A stretch of DNA of 21,639 nucleotides from a virus, in the IMG/VR virus record IMGVR_UViG_3300033064_000537, positions 1 to 21,639 of that record; one strand, given 5' to 3'. The notes beneath the pieces are model-generated. The model saw only the letters and a program-made list of their open reading frames with translations, was not told where the DNA came from and did no database searches. Positions 7,401 through 14,688 of this stretch are shown piece after piece. The stretch's first letter is position 1. Every line of letters begins with the position of its first letter. The translations under genes and the position numbers were made by a program.

Positions 7401-9907
7401 CGCTTATTACAGACTCTATGGCTTCGGTTGCAGAAAAACTCAATACCAAGTACAAAGGCGCAGTCCGTTTAGGCACCCAATTAAACCCGCTGGCTGCTAT
7501 GCGTCAGGCTGCTGATACGAGCAAGTTTGTCACCCAGTTTATGCTGGACGGCGGCTTTCGCAAAGACACGCTTACTGGCTTGTATGAAGTATTCAAAGAC
7601 CCGAATATTAAGCCCGCTGCTGAAGTATTCAAAGCCCTCGAACGCTTGGCAAAGGCTGAAGGTATGGACGTTGAAACAGCGAAGCGGCATGCCAGCGTTG
7701 TGCTTGAGGGTGTGCGTCTTGATGGCATGCGAACAGCTAACCGGACTATGGGTACAGACTTTAAACTGCACATGAGCGATGCTGACATCAACACCCAGAT
7801 GGCTACATACCGTAGCACTCCCATTCTGCAGGAAATCAGCAAACTGATGGACGCACCACGTATCCAGCTGGTCAACCTCATGGAGAAGGTCGGTCGACTG
7901 ACCCCCGAAGCAGCTACTGCATGGCGTGATGTCGTCGGGTACGTTCCGTTCGATCGTGCTACCGGCCCCGCTGATGTGTTTACTCGTATCAAAAAGCCTT
8001 CGGGACGCGGTATCGGGCAGTACGGGAAAATCCCAGAACTCAAAGGTAGTCTTGAACGCCCTGTTGGCGATGTGTTCGATAACTACGTCAACACAATTAG
8101 CTGGATGCTGCGCCAAGTAACCATAACGGATGCTACCCGCACGGCGTTAGAAGACCTAGCCACAATGAACATTGGGTTCAAGAGGCTACCGGGCGATAGC
8201 ACAACGGCCAAGGCTGCATCAACATCCAAAGTTATTCAGGAGGTGTGGATCAAGGGTGAGCCAGCGTACTATGAACTGCCGACTAAGTACGACAAGATGG
8301 CATTCGCTGACCCAACACCGCCGCCAACAGGCATGGTAAAGATAGCCAGCCAAGTATCCAACGTCCTGCGCACCACAGTTACGGCCCTGCCGCCATTTGC
8401 GCTGAAACAAGTTGTAGATGACGTGCAGCGTGCAGTCTTTACGTCCGGTGTGAAGAACCCTGCGGCCCTGATAGGCAAATCGTTAGGCAATTTCTTCAGC
8501 ATCGTAACGTCTGAGATGATGGGCAAGCAGCACCCGCTTATCGCTAAGTTTGCCTCCAAAGGTATTTTGGGTGAGGTGGACTCCAACCACCAAGAAGCAT
8601 CCAAGTACCTGATGCAGACTATGGGGCTACAGAAACGCAGCTTGGCTAGTGGACTGATGCACCGGCTTGACATCATCACACGGGCGTCTGACTTGGCGGT
8701 TCGTGCCGCTGTGCATACGCAAACGCTTGCGGAAACTGGCGATATGCTGCTGGCTGATACTCGTGCTCGTGAGTTAATCAACTTCCGCCGCAAGGGCTCC
8801 TCTCAAGGCATCAGCACAATGATCGCCACGATCCCGTTCTTTAATGCGTACATACAGGGCACTGACTTGGTGTACCGTAACGCGATGGGACTCGACTCCA
8901 GCATGGGCCTATCTCAGGCCGCGGCCAAGAAGATGTTTGCCACACGTGCCGCACAAGTGTTTGCGTTCAGCCTTGCCTATGCGTTCATGATGCAGGACGA
9001 CGAAGACTACAAGAAGATGAACCTGCGCACGCGCAACAACAACTGGATAGTCGGTGGTGGTATCAAGATTCCTGTGCCGGGTGAGTACGCAGCGCTGTTC
9101 AAAGTGACTGCTGAGAATCTGGTTGAGTACATGAGTCGTAGTGGCACCAAAGAAGAACTTACAGCAAACGATGCTGTAATGAATGCGATGGGTAACATAT
9201 ACGAGAACTTCGCAGGCCGCGTTGTCCCAATTCCGCAGGCAGTCAAACCACTGATCGAAGCCTTTACCAACCATTCGTTCCTCACTGGCCGCACTCTTGA
9301 GGGTGCACACCAGCAAGTATTGGACGCCGATCAACGTAAGTCTGGGAACACATCGTCACTAGCTACGGCAATTGCAGATTTCACTGCATCCATTACCGAT
9401 CGCAAAGTTCTTGTGTCTCCAATCATGATCGACAACACGCTTGATGGGTACTTCGGTTCCTCGTCGGCGCTAGTCAAACTCATGACTGACAGCATGATTA
9501 ACCCGAACAGGGCTGACAAACCGATCGAGAAGTGGGCCGTGCTGAGCAACTTTATGTATGAGACTGGCGAGTCTGCTGGTACTAGACGGATGGATGAGTT
9601 CTATGACCTGAACGCTAAGACCAGCGGTGCTGTGGCGACTATGAACAAACTGGCCGAAACCGATATTGATGCCGCGGTTAAATATGCGGAAACGCACGTT
9701 GGGGAACTCTCGCTGAACAAGTCTGTGCAGAACACCATCCACTCGCTGGGCAAGATGCGGGCTGCTGTGACGTTCCTAGAAAGCGAGAATGGTGCAGCTG
9801 CTGAACCGGACAAAGAGAAACGGGCCGAGATGATTAAAGACCTCAAAGCTGCCCAACTCGCTAGTGTTCAATGGGTGCGAGAAATTAAGACCGCGATGAA
9901 CCTCTAA
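4487..9907 (+). CDS. Giant internal virion/DNA-ejection polyvalent protein (1806 aa), HExxxH motif and LPD38-like C-terminus
   Basis: The ATG overlaps the upstream stop (TAATG), with AAAGG about 9 nt before it. The N-terminal 340 residues contain Ala/Gly-rich hydrophobic stretches (about 165-230 and 310-335) that could insert into membranes. A segment near 280-300 (GETIGETVEETGGQFGQ) is of a kind seen in large phage polyvalent proteins. Residues 340-760 are Pro/Ala/Thr-rich linkers. A putative peptidase-like segment has VLLHEVGDHMGLE with H800, E801 and H805. The C-terminal 700 residues fit the LPD38 pattern: IPFFNAYIQG (1449-1458), then FLTGRTLEG and VSPIMIDNTLDGYFG. Such proteins are packaged and injected with phage DNA (Iyer and colleagues' polyvalent-protein families; compare the large ejection proteins of podoviruses). 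The spacing is HExxxH, not classical zincin HExxH, so catalysis is uncertain. This is the last gene of the + operon. Confidence 0.8.
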   Translation: MATAEQYAQWIVDNQALQGTQEFDTVAAAYRASRSATPPPPASTKRTWGETAQDIGAGVVSGAGSLVQLPGQLYGLATGNMEKTGALGLGEDISKYGESLKSTGLKAREAQREKKIQAAEEKGQVSAAGTAFWETLKDPALLVNFLAEQAPQMLIPFGAAKIGKAAALAGTAAKGLAAEEAAAAGIKAGAKAAVGAGAVQQGADVGAQTYDAIYKELISKGADPKDAKDSAINLARASGASGALVSLLAQRLPGAKRLEESFAGAQGTAGRLTNAGKTALGETIGETVEETGGQFGQNLAMREVKPEQSLTENLGRTAGMAAVGGVGMGGVTGAMQKTAPEATPAPEAAPAAEGPKAMQASELPMNALIGVQQKLKQMIAEGDTSPGVTAKLAEVTQELKNRDVADVTARTEALTAANTAERRAADTEKEAKATEAFTGDTTNMEQMGFRAMEPEGTITGPATTPPKEAPVGLADVISDAGLQGTTEDLRTAGITPPTNKELETAGQATLGLRRAPAAKPAPVAPIQGEVAPETITAKDLADINIPMKTSKGWLLTNVVGKTPEEIKALVVKDPTLVQGKDPRAKILQTIIQEVTDVLPATPEPIVRVPRSKPSVGVPSQPAGNERGAGLVPSVEPTGKPVQAKPVGLAPASNDVVTRNVPKRPGAATVNNPFAQLFKPGATNVTEETPPAAAPAAKSPFDWRGPSTTGATTTEEQAPASYRKKSSIGISTGRTAEDLTAELAKDTSRVGRAVQRLIKSGKLKIETKSSTKNEAGNFEGDVATLYADAINEGTAMSVLLHEVGDHMGLEAMLGEKNYASLPGRIKAMAQSATASIERTMARKALARVPEGTATDDELSAYFIEEIARAAADGTIPKAGPISTLWRQVKASFVSAVNRALGTDFGLNDISVRDMLAMAEAVAIRESKGAPKGKTAPSVSKSSISAASKAITAKQTAKIPSQDAPSKTSTQVRTLITDSMASVAEKLNTKYKGAVRLGTQLNPLAAMRQAADTSKFVTQFMLDGGFRKDTLTGLYEVFKDPNIKPAAEVFKALERLAKAEGMDVETAKRHASVVLEGVRLDGMRTANRTMGTDFKLHMSDADINTQMATYRSTPILQEISKLMDAPRIQLVNLMEKVGRLTPEAATAWRDVVGYVPFDRATGPADVFTRIKKPSGRGIGQYGKIPELKGSLERPVGDVFDNYVNTISWMLRQVTITDATRTALEDLATMNIGFKRLPGDSTTAKAASTSKVIQEVWIKGEPAYYELPTKYDKMAFADPTPPPTGMVKIASQVSNVLRTTVTALPPFALKQVVDDVQRAVFTSGVKNPAALIGKSLGNFFSIVTSEMMGKQHPLIAKFASKGILGEVDSNHQEASKYLMQTMGLQKRSLASGLMHRLDIITRASDLAVRAAVHTQTLAETGDMLLADTRARELINFRRKGSSQGISTMIATIPFFNAYIQGTDLVYRNAMGLDSSMGLSQAAAKKMFATRAAQVFAFSLAYAFMMQDDEDYKKMNLRTRNNNWIVGGGIKIPVPGEYAALFKVTAENLVEYMSRSGTKEELTANDAVMNAMGNIYENFAGRVVPIPQAVKPLIEAFTNHSFLTGRTLEGAHQQVLDADQRKSGNTSSLATAIADFTASITDRKVLVSPIMIDNTLDGYFGSSSALVKLMTDSMINPNRADKPIEKWAVLSNFMYETGESAGTRRMDEFYDLNAKTSGAVATMNKLAETDIDAAVKYAETHVGELSLNKSVQNTIHSLGKMRAAVTFLESENGAAAEPDKEKRAEMIKDLKAAQLASVQWVREIKTAMNL

Positions 9908-10128
9908 CCCAAGCGCCACACACGCACACCGTACCTGCCATATTCGGTACGGTTGTGCACCTCTAGCCGCATGTCTAACACGCGCTCGTAGGGCTTGAGT
10001 ATCCGCTGCACCATCTTGGCCGTAGCCGTAGTTGGCAGAAAGAAAGAACCGCCAAGCTGCAAGTTCTTCCAATCCACAAAATACTGGATGTCAAACAGCG
10101 TGATTATTTCCGGCTCAAGGTTTAACAT
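9904..10128 (-). CDS. Small conserved phage protein, 74 aa, last gene of the replication operon
   Basis: The ATG at 10128-10126 overlaps the end of the primase-helicase gene by 14 nt, so translation is probably coupled; no clear Shine-Dalgarno is visible. The TAG at 9906-9904 overlaps the stop of the convergent + strand gene. The protein has a small alpha/beta pattern with GGSFFLPTTATAKMVQRILKPY (26-47) and ends RYGVRVWRLG. A 'sFF-P ... GVRVWR' layout recurs in short phage proteins encoded beside primases. I recognise the pattern but no named family or function. It is judged real because it keeps the operon strand, junction style and a globular composition. Confidence 0.7.
   Translation of the reverse strand: MLNLEPEIITLFDIQYFVDWKNLQLGGSFFLPTTATAKMVQRILKPYERVLDMRLEVHNRTEYGRYGVRVWRLG
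9924..9958. terminator. Long hairpin at the convergence of the two operons
   Basis: Arms GCAC+ACCGTACC (9924-9935) and GGTACGGT+GTGC (9946-9953, 9955-9958) pair over 12 bp, with a 10-nt loop and one bulged base (9954). It lies 17 nt after the TAA of the 1806-aa gene and inside the 3' end of the opposing 74-aa gene. No U-tract follows on either strand, so a classical intrinsic terminator is not supported. It may still cause pausing, protect 3' ends, or limit read-through from both sides. Confidence 0.45.
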
Positions 10129-12973
10129 CTGGAGCGAACTGAGTGACGTCTAGGCCAATCGCCCGACCATCAAAACAGAAACACCGTGTGGGCAGTGAGG
10201 GTACACCCGACACAGCGCCAGAGCCAATGCGCTTAGATTTCTCGCCGCCCTCATGCCGTATCAATCCGGCTTTGACAAACAACGCCAAACTTCGCTGCAC
10301 GTCTACCTGCTTGCTCTGGCAATACCGCTTGAAATCTGCGGATACAACAAACAGATTTTGGGTGTCCGGCTCATACCGAATCTTCAACTGGTTGCCCCGT
10401 ATATCTCGGATTGGTGCCGATGGAATCCCGCCTTTGCCGATGCTATTGATGACCAGAATGCCATTGATATTCTCGTTGATGTACGAGGTCAAAGTCTCTT
10501 GAGCGATGGTAAGCGGATCACCCACTGCACTAGCGGTATAGATGCGGCTGTTGCTGATCAGGTTCAAAGCGTACTTGTAGATGCGATCAACGTCGATGTC
10601 ATGCAGACCCAGCCTGCGGGCAATCATCGCACCGACAAAAGCGCAAGCCAAGATGCACGAGTGGAACCGATCGGATTGGGACAGATTCAAGTCAGCATCC
10701 AGCGTAGCTTGCATCTTCTTGAGTGCGGCTATGACAGCTTCTTTGTCTTTGAATATCTCATTGATAAAGATCGGGCCAGCGTGGCCGTAGTTGTCATTCA
10801 ACAGGTTAAAAATTTCATCTGATTCTTCCTTACTGACGCCAGTAATAGGCGGCACAAATATCTCCAGTACGCGCCTCAACTCACCGTCTGATGTGCTCTT
10901 GAGTTGGCTCAGCTTGTCAATGATGGACGAGTTGCTAGACGTGACGGTGATGTTGCACCATGTGCTACCGTTGGCTCGTAGCTTGTTCGACTGCGCCTCC
11001 ATACGGTGTCTGCCTCGCCCCGCGGTTGTGCCGTACACCCAGTCTGATAACTCTAGGTCAAGCATGTTGGTAATCTCGTCGACAGTACTTGCCACGGAGT
11101 TCATCATACCCAGCCTGTGATACTTGGACGCTTGCGTGTCGTTCTTGTCCATGAGCAAATCCTTGGGGTTTCCAAAGAGCGAGTTGATAACCATCTGCGC
11201 AGTTGTCTTGCCAGTGCCTGATGCGTTGGACATCAAGTTAACCATAGCGCCTTTTACGGTGTTGCCGCCAATAAATTTAAGCAGTGGTGAGCCGAAGCCA
11301 AAGAAAAGGGCCAGTGCTTGTGCTTCCATTCCCGGACGGTTATAGAAGTTAGCAACCTTGGACCAGTTCTCCAACGTACCTTTAGGGTGGAACAGTGACG
11401 CGAATTGGCGTGTCCCGCTGCCCGGTGGGGCTAAGCGTGGGCCAGAAGCTGAGTACTCCAATTCCCCGATGACGAAGCCCTGCATATCGTCCGTCCAGCC
11501 CATCTGACTGCGTGTCCTATTGGCTGCATATTGGGATTGAAGTTGTTTGATGGTTGATCCGAAGTAGTTCATGATTAGTGGTATTTGATTTCCGTAGGCA
11601 ATAGCGCCGTGCTTAACTAAGGTGTCCCGCAGTTTCTCTGGAGAGAATAGGGCCGTTATGGGTGAATGAAACCTACGCACGCCATCGTGCTCAAGGTGCA
11701 GATTGATGCCCACCATTTCGCCATCGCCTTCGCCTTCTTTATCAAGGTCATAGAAACGTGTGGTCAGGTACAAGTCACGGTGGTACACCTCAAGGTCGAC
11801 AGGATCGCCAGCCTTATCTTTGGTCTTTAAATAAACTCCGCCAGCTAACCCGCGGAAATAAGGAAAGACATACTTCGGAATCGTCACCAGCACAGCTACT
11901 GCCGTTGGGTCTAAGTCAGGATCAATCAGGGCTTCTACAACGTAAGCGTCATCCACAACCTCTGACTCGACAACTACACGCCCCAGCGATATAGGGCTGG
12001 TAATCTTGTGGGCGCAACCCTCACACCCAGTGGGGGAATTCTGTTTGAACCACTCGCATGTGTACGGCCCCTTAGTTTCCGCGGCTTTCTTTTCCGTTGC
12101 TTCATAGGAGTACCCGCTGTGCGGTTTAGACATCCTATGGATACTCTTTTCACGATCCACACACACGGTAGCGATAGACAGGCCAGCCCGCCACAATGGT
12201 TCCTCCAGCGTAGCTGCATTATTCAAAATAAACGCAATCTGTGCGCAGCCAGTACCTTTTATACTGCGTTGTGCGATCTTAAGGAAGCTGCTATCTGGGT
12301 AGTCTAAACCCGCTAAATCGCTCGTAGTGGAATCGAATCCACCCTTTACGGAACTGAAGTCGACCATCATGGGCGCTGCTGGCAACAGCGCAGCGAAATC
12401 TTCTAACCTTATAGGTTTGCCCGTGTGCATTATGGACACCAAGCGCGATACGTCCTGTTTGTAGTTATGCGTACCCGGCATGCGCAGAACTCGTGCGCTG
12501 TCTGTCGACACTACAGGATCAATATCTAGCTCACCACTCAGGCATAACGTCTTTAGAGACTTGGCTACGGGCAACCATTCATCAACGGTCACATCACGGT
12601 CAAGCACCCAGTACACATGGACACCACCGCCCGAGCCAACTATGGTGGGTGTAGGTAACTTGTGCTTGTCTATGAATGCGCGAAGAGCCAGCATGGCTGC
12701 AGCTTGATCTGCGTATGGCTTACCAGCGCCGCAATCAATCTCTAAAAATATGGTGCGCAAGAATGCGACATTGCCCTGTGTGCGGCCATCAGCACGGGTC
12801 TTGAAGGTAGCTAACGCTTGATATGCGTCAAAGCCCTTGGCATCGTGCGCCTCGTTCACATCTGCCAACTCGTCTATGGAGTCACAGAAGGTCTGGCGTA
12901 CTTGTCCATCCTTAGCGGCAAATGAGCAGTACACACCCTGCGTAGGGAGTATTGTTGTTAGAAAATTATGCAC
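10115..12973 (-). CDS. Primase-polymerase / DUF927-type helicase fusion (952 aa)
   Basis: The start is GTG at 12973-12971, preceded by GAGG about 5 nt upstream. The N-terminal third resembles archaeo-eukaryotic primases of the PrimPol/RepB type: FLEIDCG (E78, D80), GSGGGVHVYW (113-122, H119) and SARVLRMPGTHN (159-170). A Cys cluster follows (C306, C317, C320, with H322 nearby), likely zinc-binding. The C-terminal half is a P-loop ATPase with ASGTGKTT (584-591, K589), a Walker B-like TVDEIT (D632, E633), a sensor-like TSSNSS, and LNDNYGHAGPIF downstream, which fits DUF927 ATPases. It would make primers and unwind DNA at the phage fork. Such fusions often replace separate primase and DnaB-like helicase genes, and no DnaB-like helicase is seen in this window. 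It is separated from the upstream HTH gene by a structured gap. Confidence 0.85.
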   Translation of the reverse strand: MHNFLTTILPTQGVYCSFAAKDGQVRQTFCDSIDELADVNEAHDAKGFDAYQALATFKTRADGRTQGNVAFLRTIFLEIDCGAGKPYADQAAAMLALRAFIDKHKLPTPTIVGSGGGVHVYWVLDRDVTVDEWLPVAKSLKTLCLSGELDIDPVVSTDSARVLRMPGTHNYKQDVSRLVSIMHTGKPIRLEDFAALLPAAPMMVDFSSVKGGFDSTTSDLAGLDYPDSSFLKIAQRSIKGTGCAQIAFILNNAATLEEPLWRAGLSIATVCVDREKSIHRMSKPHSGYSYEATEKKAAETKGPYTCEWFKQNSPTGCEGCAHKITSPISLGRVVVESEVVDDAYVVEALIDPDLDPTAVAVLVTIPKYVFPYFRGLAGGVYLKTKDKAGDPVDLEVYHRDLYLTTRFYDLDKEGEGDGEMVGINLHLEHDGVRRFHSPITALFSPEKLRDTLVKHGAIAYGNQIPLIMNYFGSTIKQLQSQYAANRTRSQMGWTDDMQGFVIGELEYSASGPRLAPPGSGTRQFASLFHPKGTLENWSKVANFYNRPGMEAQALALFFGFGSPLLKFIGGNTVKGAMVNLMSNASGTGKTTAQMVINSLFGNPKDLLMDKNDTQASKYHRLGMMNSVASTVDEITNMLDLELSDWVYGTTAGRGRHRMEAQSNKLRANGSTWCNITVTSSNSSIIDKLSQLKSTSDGELRRVLEIFVPPITGVSKEESDEIFNLLNDNYGHAGPIFINEIFKDKEAVIAALKKMQATLDADLNLSQSDRFHSCILACAFVGAMIARRLGLHDIDVDRIYKYALNLISNSRIYTASAVGDPLTIAQETLTSYINENINGILVINSIGKGGIPSAPIRDIRGNQLKIRYEPDTQNLFVVSADFKRYCQSKQVDVQRSLALFVKAGLIRHEGGEKSKRIGSGAVSGVPSLPTRCFCFDGRAIGLDVTQFAPDVKP

Positions 12974-12995
12974 GTAACCTCACGGGGTATGACGG

Positions 12996-13060
12996 AAAAA
13001 AGGATGGGGCGGCAGTCCGTGCTCTGCCGTGTCACTACGGGATCAGCGTAGTCAAGCCCC
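12996..13060 (-). promoter_or_regulatory. Structured leader/attenuator candidate before the primase-helicase gene
   Basis: The 104-nt gap 12974-13077 is one of the two longest in this otherwise overlapping operon. Read on the - strand it holds stem ACTACG/CGTAGT (13052-13047 with 13039-13034, 7-nt loop), then stem CGGCAG/CTGCCG (13029-13024 with 13015-13010, 8-nt loop). A possible outer GGGG/CCCC pairing (13060-13057 with 13009-13006) encloses both. A run of six T follows at 13001-12996. The run starts about 8 nt after the second stem, too far for a textbook terminator, though the outer stem ends closer to it. No convincing -10/-35 pair was found here. It could be a weak terminator, attenuator or RNA-processing element. 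Confidence 0.45.
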
Positions 13061-13077
13061 AAGCGCGAAAGTATATG

Positions 13078-13320
13078 CTATTCGGCGGAGAGTTCTGCCA
13101 CCAAAGCTTCTATGTCTTCGTGGTAACTTTTTCTCGGGTACGCTTCGCATTTAAACCAGCTGTACACCGATGCCCGACTGACACCAAGACGTTTCGCTAC
13201 ATCAAGCACCGGCATGTTGTGTGTGAAGCACACTTTTGCCAGCCTAACGGCGATCAGTCTTGAGTCAGCTGCCATGACACGCGCTACAAGAACGGTGCTA
13301 TAGCCCCTACTTTCATTCAT
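13078..13320 (-). CDS. Small HTH DNA-binding protein (80 aa)
   Basis: The ATG at 13320 lies within the last codons of the upstream gene (8-nt overlap). A helix-turn-helix is visible at about 37-56: PVLDVAKRLGVSRASVYSWF, with the AxxLGVSxxxVxxW pattern of Xre/MerR-like or resolvase-type HTH units. The N-terminal helix (LIAVRLAKVCFTHN) precedes it. The C-terminal IEALVAELSAE could be a short dimerisation helix. No metal site or other domain is seen. Short proteins of this layout occur near replication genes in many phages and may regulate transcription. It lies downstream of the promoter at 14661-14688, whose spacer is a palindrome, so it is a candidate for autoregulation. That link is an inference. 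An alternative start is Met16. Confidence 0.75.
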   Translation of the reverse strand: MNESRGYSTVLVARVMAADSRLIAVRLAKVCFTHNMPVLDVAKRLGVSRASVYSWFKCEAYPRKSYHEDIEALVAELSAE

Positions 13321-14185
13321 CGTCAGAACCCCAATTGTCCAAGATGTCAGCTACGTCTTTGCTCGGTGTAGGAGCAACTTCAGGCTTCTTGCTTGGGCGC
13401 TTAGTTGGCTCGGCAGCGGCTTCAATCTTAGGTGCTGCGCTAAACGTTGACGGCAAGGCCAGTGCTGGGGTAGCTTTAGCCTGTGTGACTTTAAACTCCA
13501 CAGCTTGGCGGGCGTCATCGGTCAGGCTCTGCAACTTGGCGGCTTCCCATTCGGTCTGGCTCAACGGACGCACAGCGCGGAACTTAAGCACTGGGACAGC
13601 CTCAGACGTGTCAAAACGAGCCTCAGTAACGATGCCGGTAATTGGAATACCGTGCCCGCCCAAGAACTTGCCAAACGCTTGCAGGGGCATCTTCTCGCCT
13701 TCAGCTTTACCAAAGAATGATTTAGCTGGGACTGAAATACGGTATACGTTACCGCTGATATCGCCTTCAAGAGCCACGGCCAAACGCTTGCTGAAACTGC
13801 ATGCGCGGGATTTGCCTTGACCAGAACCTTCAATATTCTGTGGGCATGTAGCGCATGCGCTCGACTGGGGTTCAGGCACCTCAGTGTTAGGAACAACACC
13901 TTCAGCAGACCAGCATGCAGGGGTTGTAGCTTTGCCTTCTTCGTACTTTTCAGCGTAGAAGGTGCGGGTGATGCCCTTGCCGGAAGCCAGAACCACAAGG
14001 TTCATAGCGCGTTCTTCGTTCTTTGCGACTTCTTCGCCACCGACCATCATGCGCCAGACGCCGCCTTTGATGGAGATTTGTTTGCCGCCGCCACCGCCAG
14101 CAAGTTCTTTAGTCGTGTCATCAACAATGCCACGCAGGTAATCAGGTACAGCGCCGCCAGCAGAAAAAAGTGTAATGTTGCTCAT
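13313..14185 (-). CDS. Probable phage ssDNA-binding protein with Cys cluster and acidic tail (290 aa)
   Basis: The ATG at 14185 is preceded by a weak TGGA. The body has beta-rich segments (KQISIKGGVWRMMVGGEEV; RAMNLVVLASGKGITRTFY) consistent with an OB-like fold. Four cysteines (C91, C111, C114, C129; CATCPQN in the middle) could bind zinc, as in T4 gp32-type proteins. Residues 240-275 are a Pro/Ala/Lys linker, and the protein ends in an acidic tail (DILDNWGSDDE). Tails of this type let SSB and T7 gp2.5 contact polymerase and helicase. It sits between a coiled-coil protein and the HTH and primase genes. The ssDNA-binding assignment rests on layout and context, not on a recognised domain signature. 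Alternative: a conserved phage protein of other function. Confidence 0.6.
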   Translation of the reverse strand: MSNITLFSAGGAVPDYLRGIVDDTTKELAGGGGGKQISIKGGVWRMMVGGEEVAKNEERAMNLVVLASGKGITRTFYAEKYEEGKATTPACWSAEGVVPNTEVPEPQSSACATCPQNIEGSGQGKSRACSFSKRLAVALEGDISGNVYRISVPAKSFFGKAEGEKMPLQAFGKFLGGHGIPITGIVTEARFDTSEAVPVLKFRAVRPLSQTEWEAAKLQSLTDDARQAVEFKVTQAKATPALALPSTFSAAPKIEAAAEPTKRPSKKPEVAPTPSKDVADILDNWGSDDE

Positions 14186-14238
14186 ATAAATCCAGTTAAA
14201 TTAAATGTAGAAATTGGGTTGAGGGGGTATAGCTTACT

Positions 14239-14631
14239 TTACTTTGTAGTCCTCCGTACGGTGATTGCATACCTCGATACTACGTTTAAACCCTCTGGCA
14301 TAGTGTCTGGGTTTTCCTGTAGGAATGTCTTCAAGTTCAATTGTGAAACACGGCGTTCTAGCAAATCAAAGGCATCATGTTCCTTAACAAAGCGGTACAT
14401 TGCATCCCAATTTGTCGGGTTGTAACGTGTGCTCACCTTGCGTGTGAACGAACCAAATTCTGTCTTGCCGCCATCCTGCCCTGTCTCTTTGCAGATTTCC
14501 AAAAGCTCCTGCTCAATGACTTCCAACTGAGCGTCCAACGCGGCGATCGCTTCGTCCATCTCCTTTGACTTAGCCGCCTTGGCGTCTCTGATTTTGACGT
14601 AAACTTTGACTAGGTTTGCTGCATCTGCCAT
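14239..14631 (-). CDS. Conserved phage coiled-coil protein (130 aa)
   Basis: The frame is open to an ATG at 14688, but the likely start is the ATG at 14631. It has AAGGA 7 nt upstream and lies downstream of the promoter at 14661-14688, whereas the longer start would be upstream of that promoter. Residues 13-50 are a charged heptad-like helix (AKSKEMDEAIAALDAQLEVIEQ). A compact C-terminal half follows: GGKTEFGSFTRKV, NPTNWDAMYRFVKEHDAFDLLERRVSQL and PEGLNVVSRYAITVRR. This layout (coiled coil, then 'TEFG', 'W..~~~fv', 'LERRV', 'PEG') recurs in phage proteins beside SSB-like genes; some are compared to Gam-like nuclease inhibitors. I do not assign a function. It is the first gene after the promoter. 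Confidence 0.75.
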   Translation of the reverse strand: MADAANLVKVYVKIRDAKAAKSKEMDEAIAALDAQLEVIEQELLEICKETGQDGGKTEFGSFTRKVSTRYNPTNWDAMYRFVKEHDAFDLLERRVSQLNLKTFLQENPDTMPEGLNVVSRYAITVRRTTK

Positions 14632-14660
14632 ATCGGTTCCTTGTGTTGTTGATTTGTAGA

Positions 14661-14688
14661 AGTATACACTGTTAAGCGACAGTGTCAA
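14661..14688 (-). promoter_or_regulatory. Sigma70-type promoter driving the SSB/HTH/primase operon
   Basis: On the - strand, TTGACA (14688-14683, perfect -35) and TATACT (14666-14661, one mismatch to TATAAT) are separated by 16 bp. The predicted transcription start near 14654 leaves about 23 nt of leader containing AAGGA before the ATG at 14631. The -35 overlaps the stop codon of the upstream helicase gene, so transcription can restart at the gene border. Confidence 0.8.
14666..14685. promoter_or_regulatory. Operator candidate: 7-bp perfect inverted repeat in the promoter spacer
   Basis: ACACTGT (14666-14672) and ACAGTGT (14679-14685) form a perfect dyad with a 6-bp centre. The dyad spans the whole spacer between -35 and -10 and touches both boxes. 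A dimeric repressor bound here would block RNA polymerase. The 80-aa HTH protein, encoded in the operon this promoter drives, is the nearest candidate ligand, but the pairing is unproven. Confidence 0.65.

Noticed and set aside
5674-8116. Long minus-strand frames (194, 198 and 211 aa) inside the 1806-aa gene
   Set aside because: They lie fully within a well-supported gene, have unlikely composition and no ribosome sites; they reflect antisense codon bias.
13817-14425. 202-aa + strand frame spanning two minus-strand genes and their gap
   Set aside because: Runs against the operon direction across two supported genes and has Cys/Phe/Ser-rich non-protein-like composition.
14632-14688. 19-residue N-terminal extension of the 130-aa protein
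   Set aside because: Its ATG is upstream of the promoter's own start site; the internal ATG has AAGGA at the right distance.
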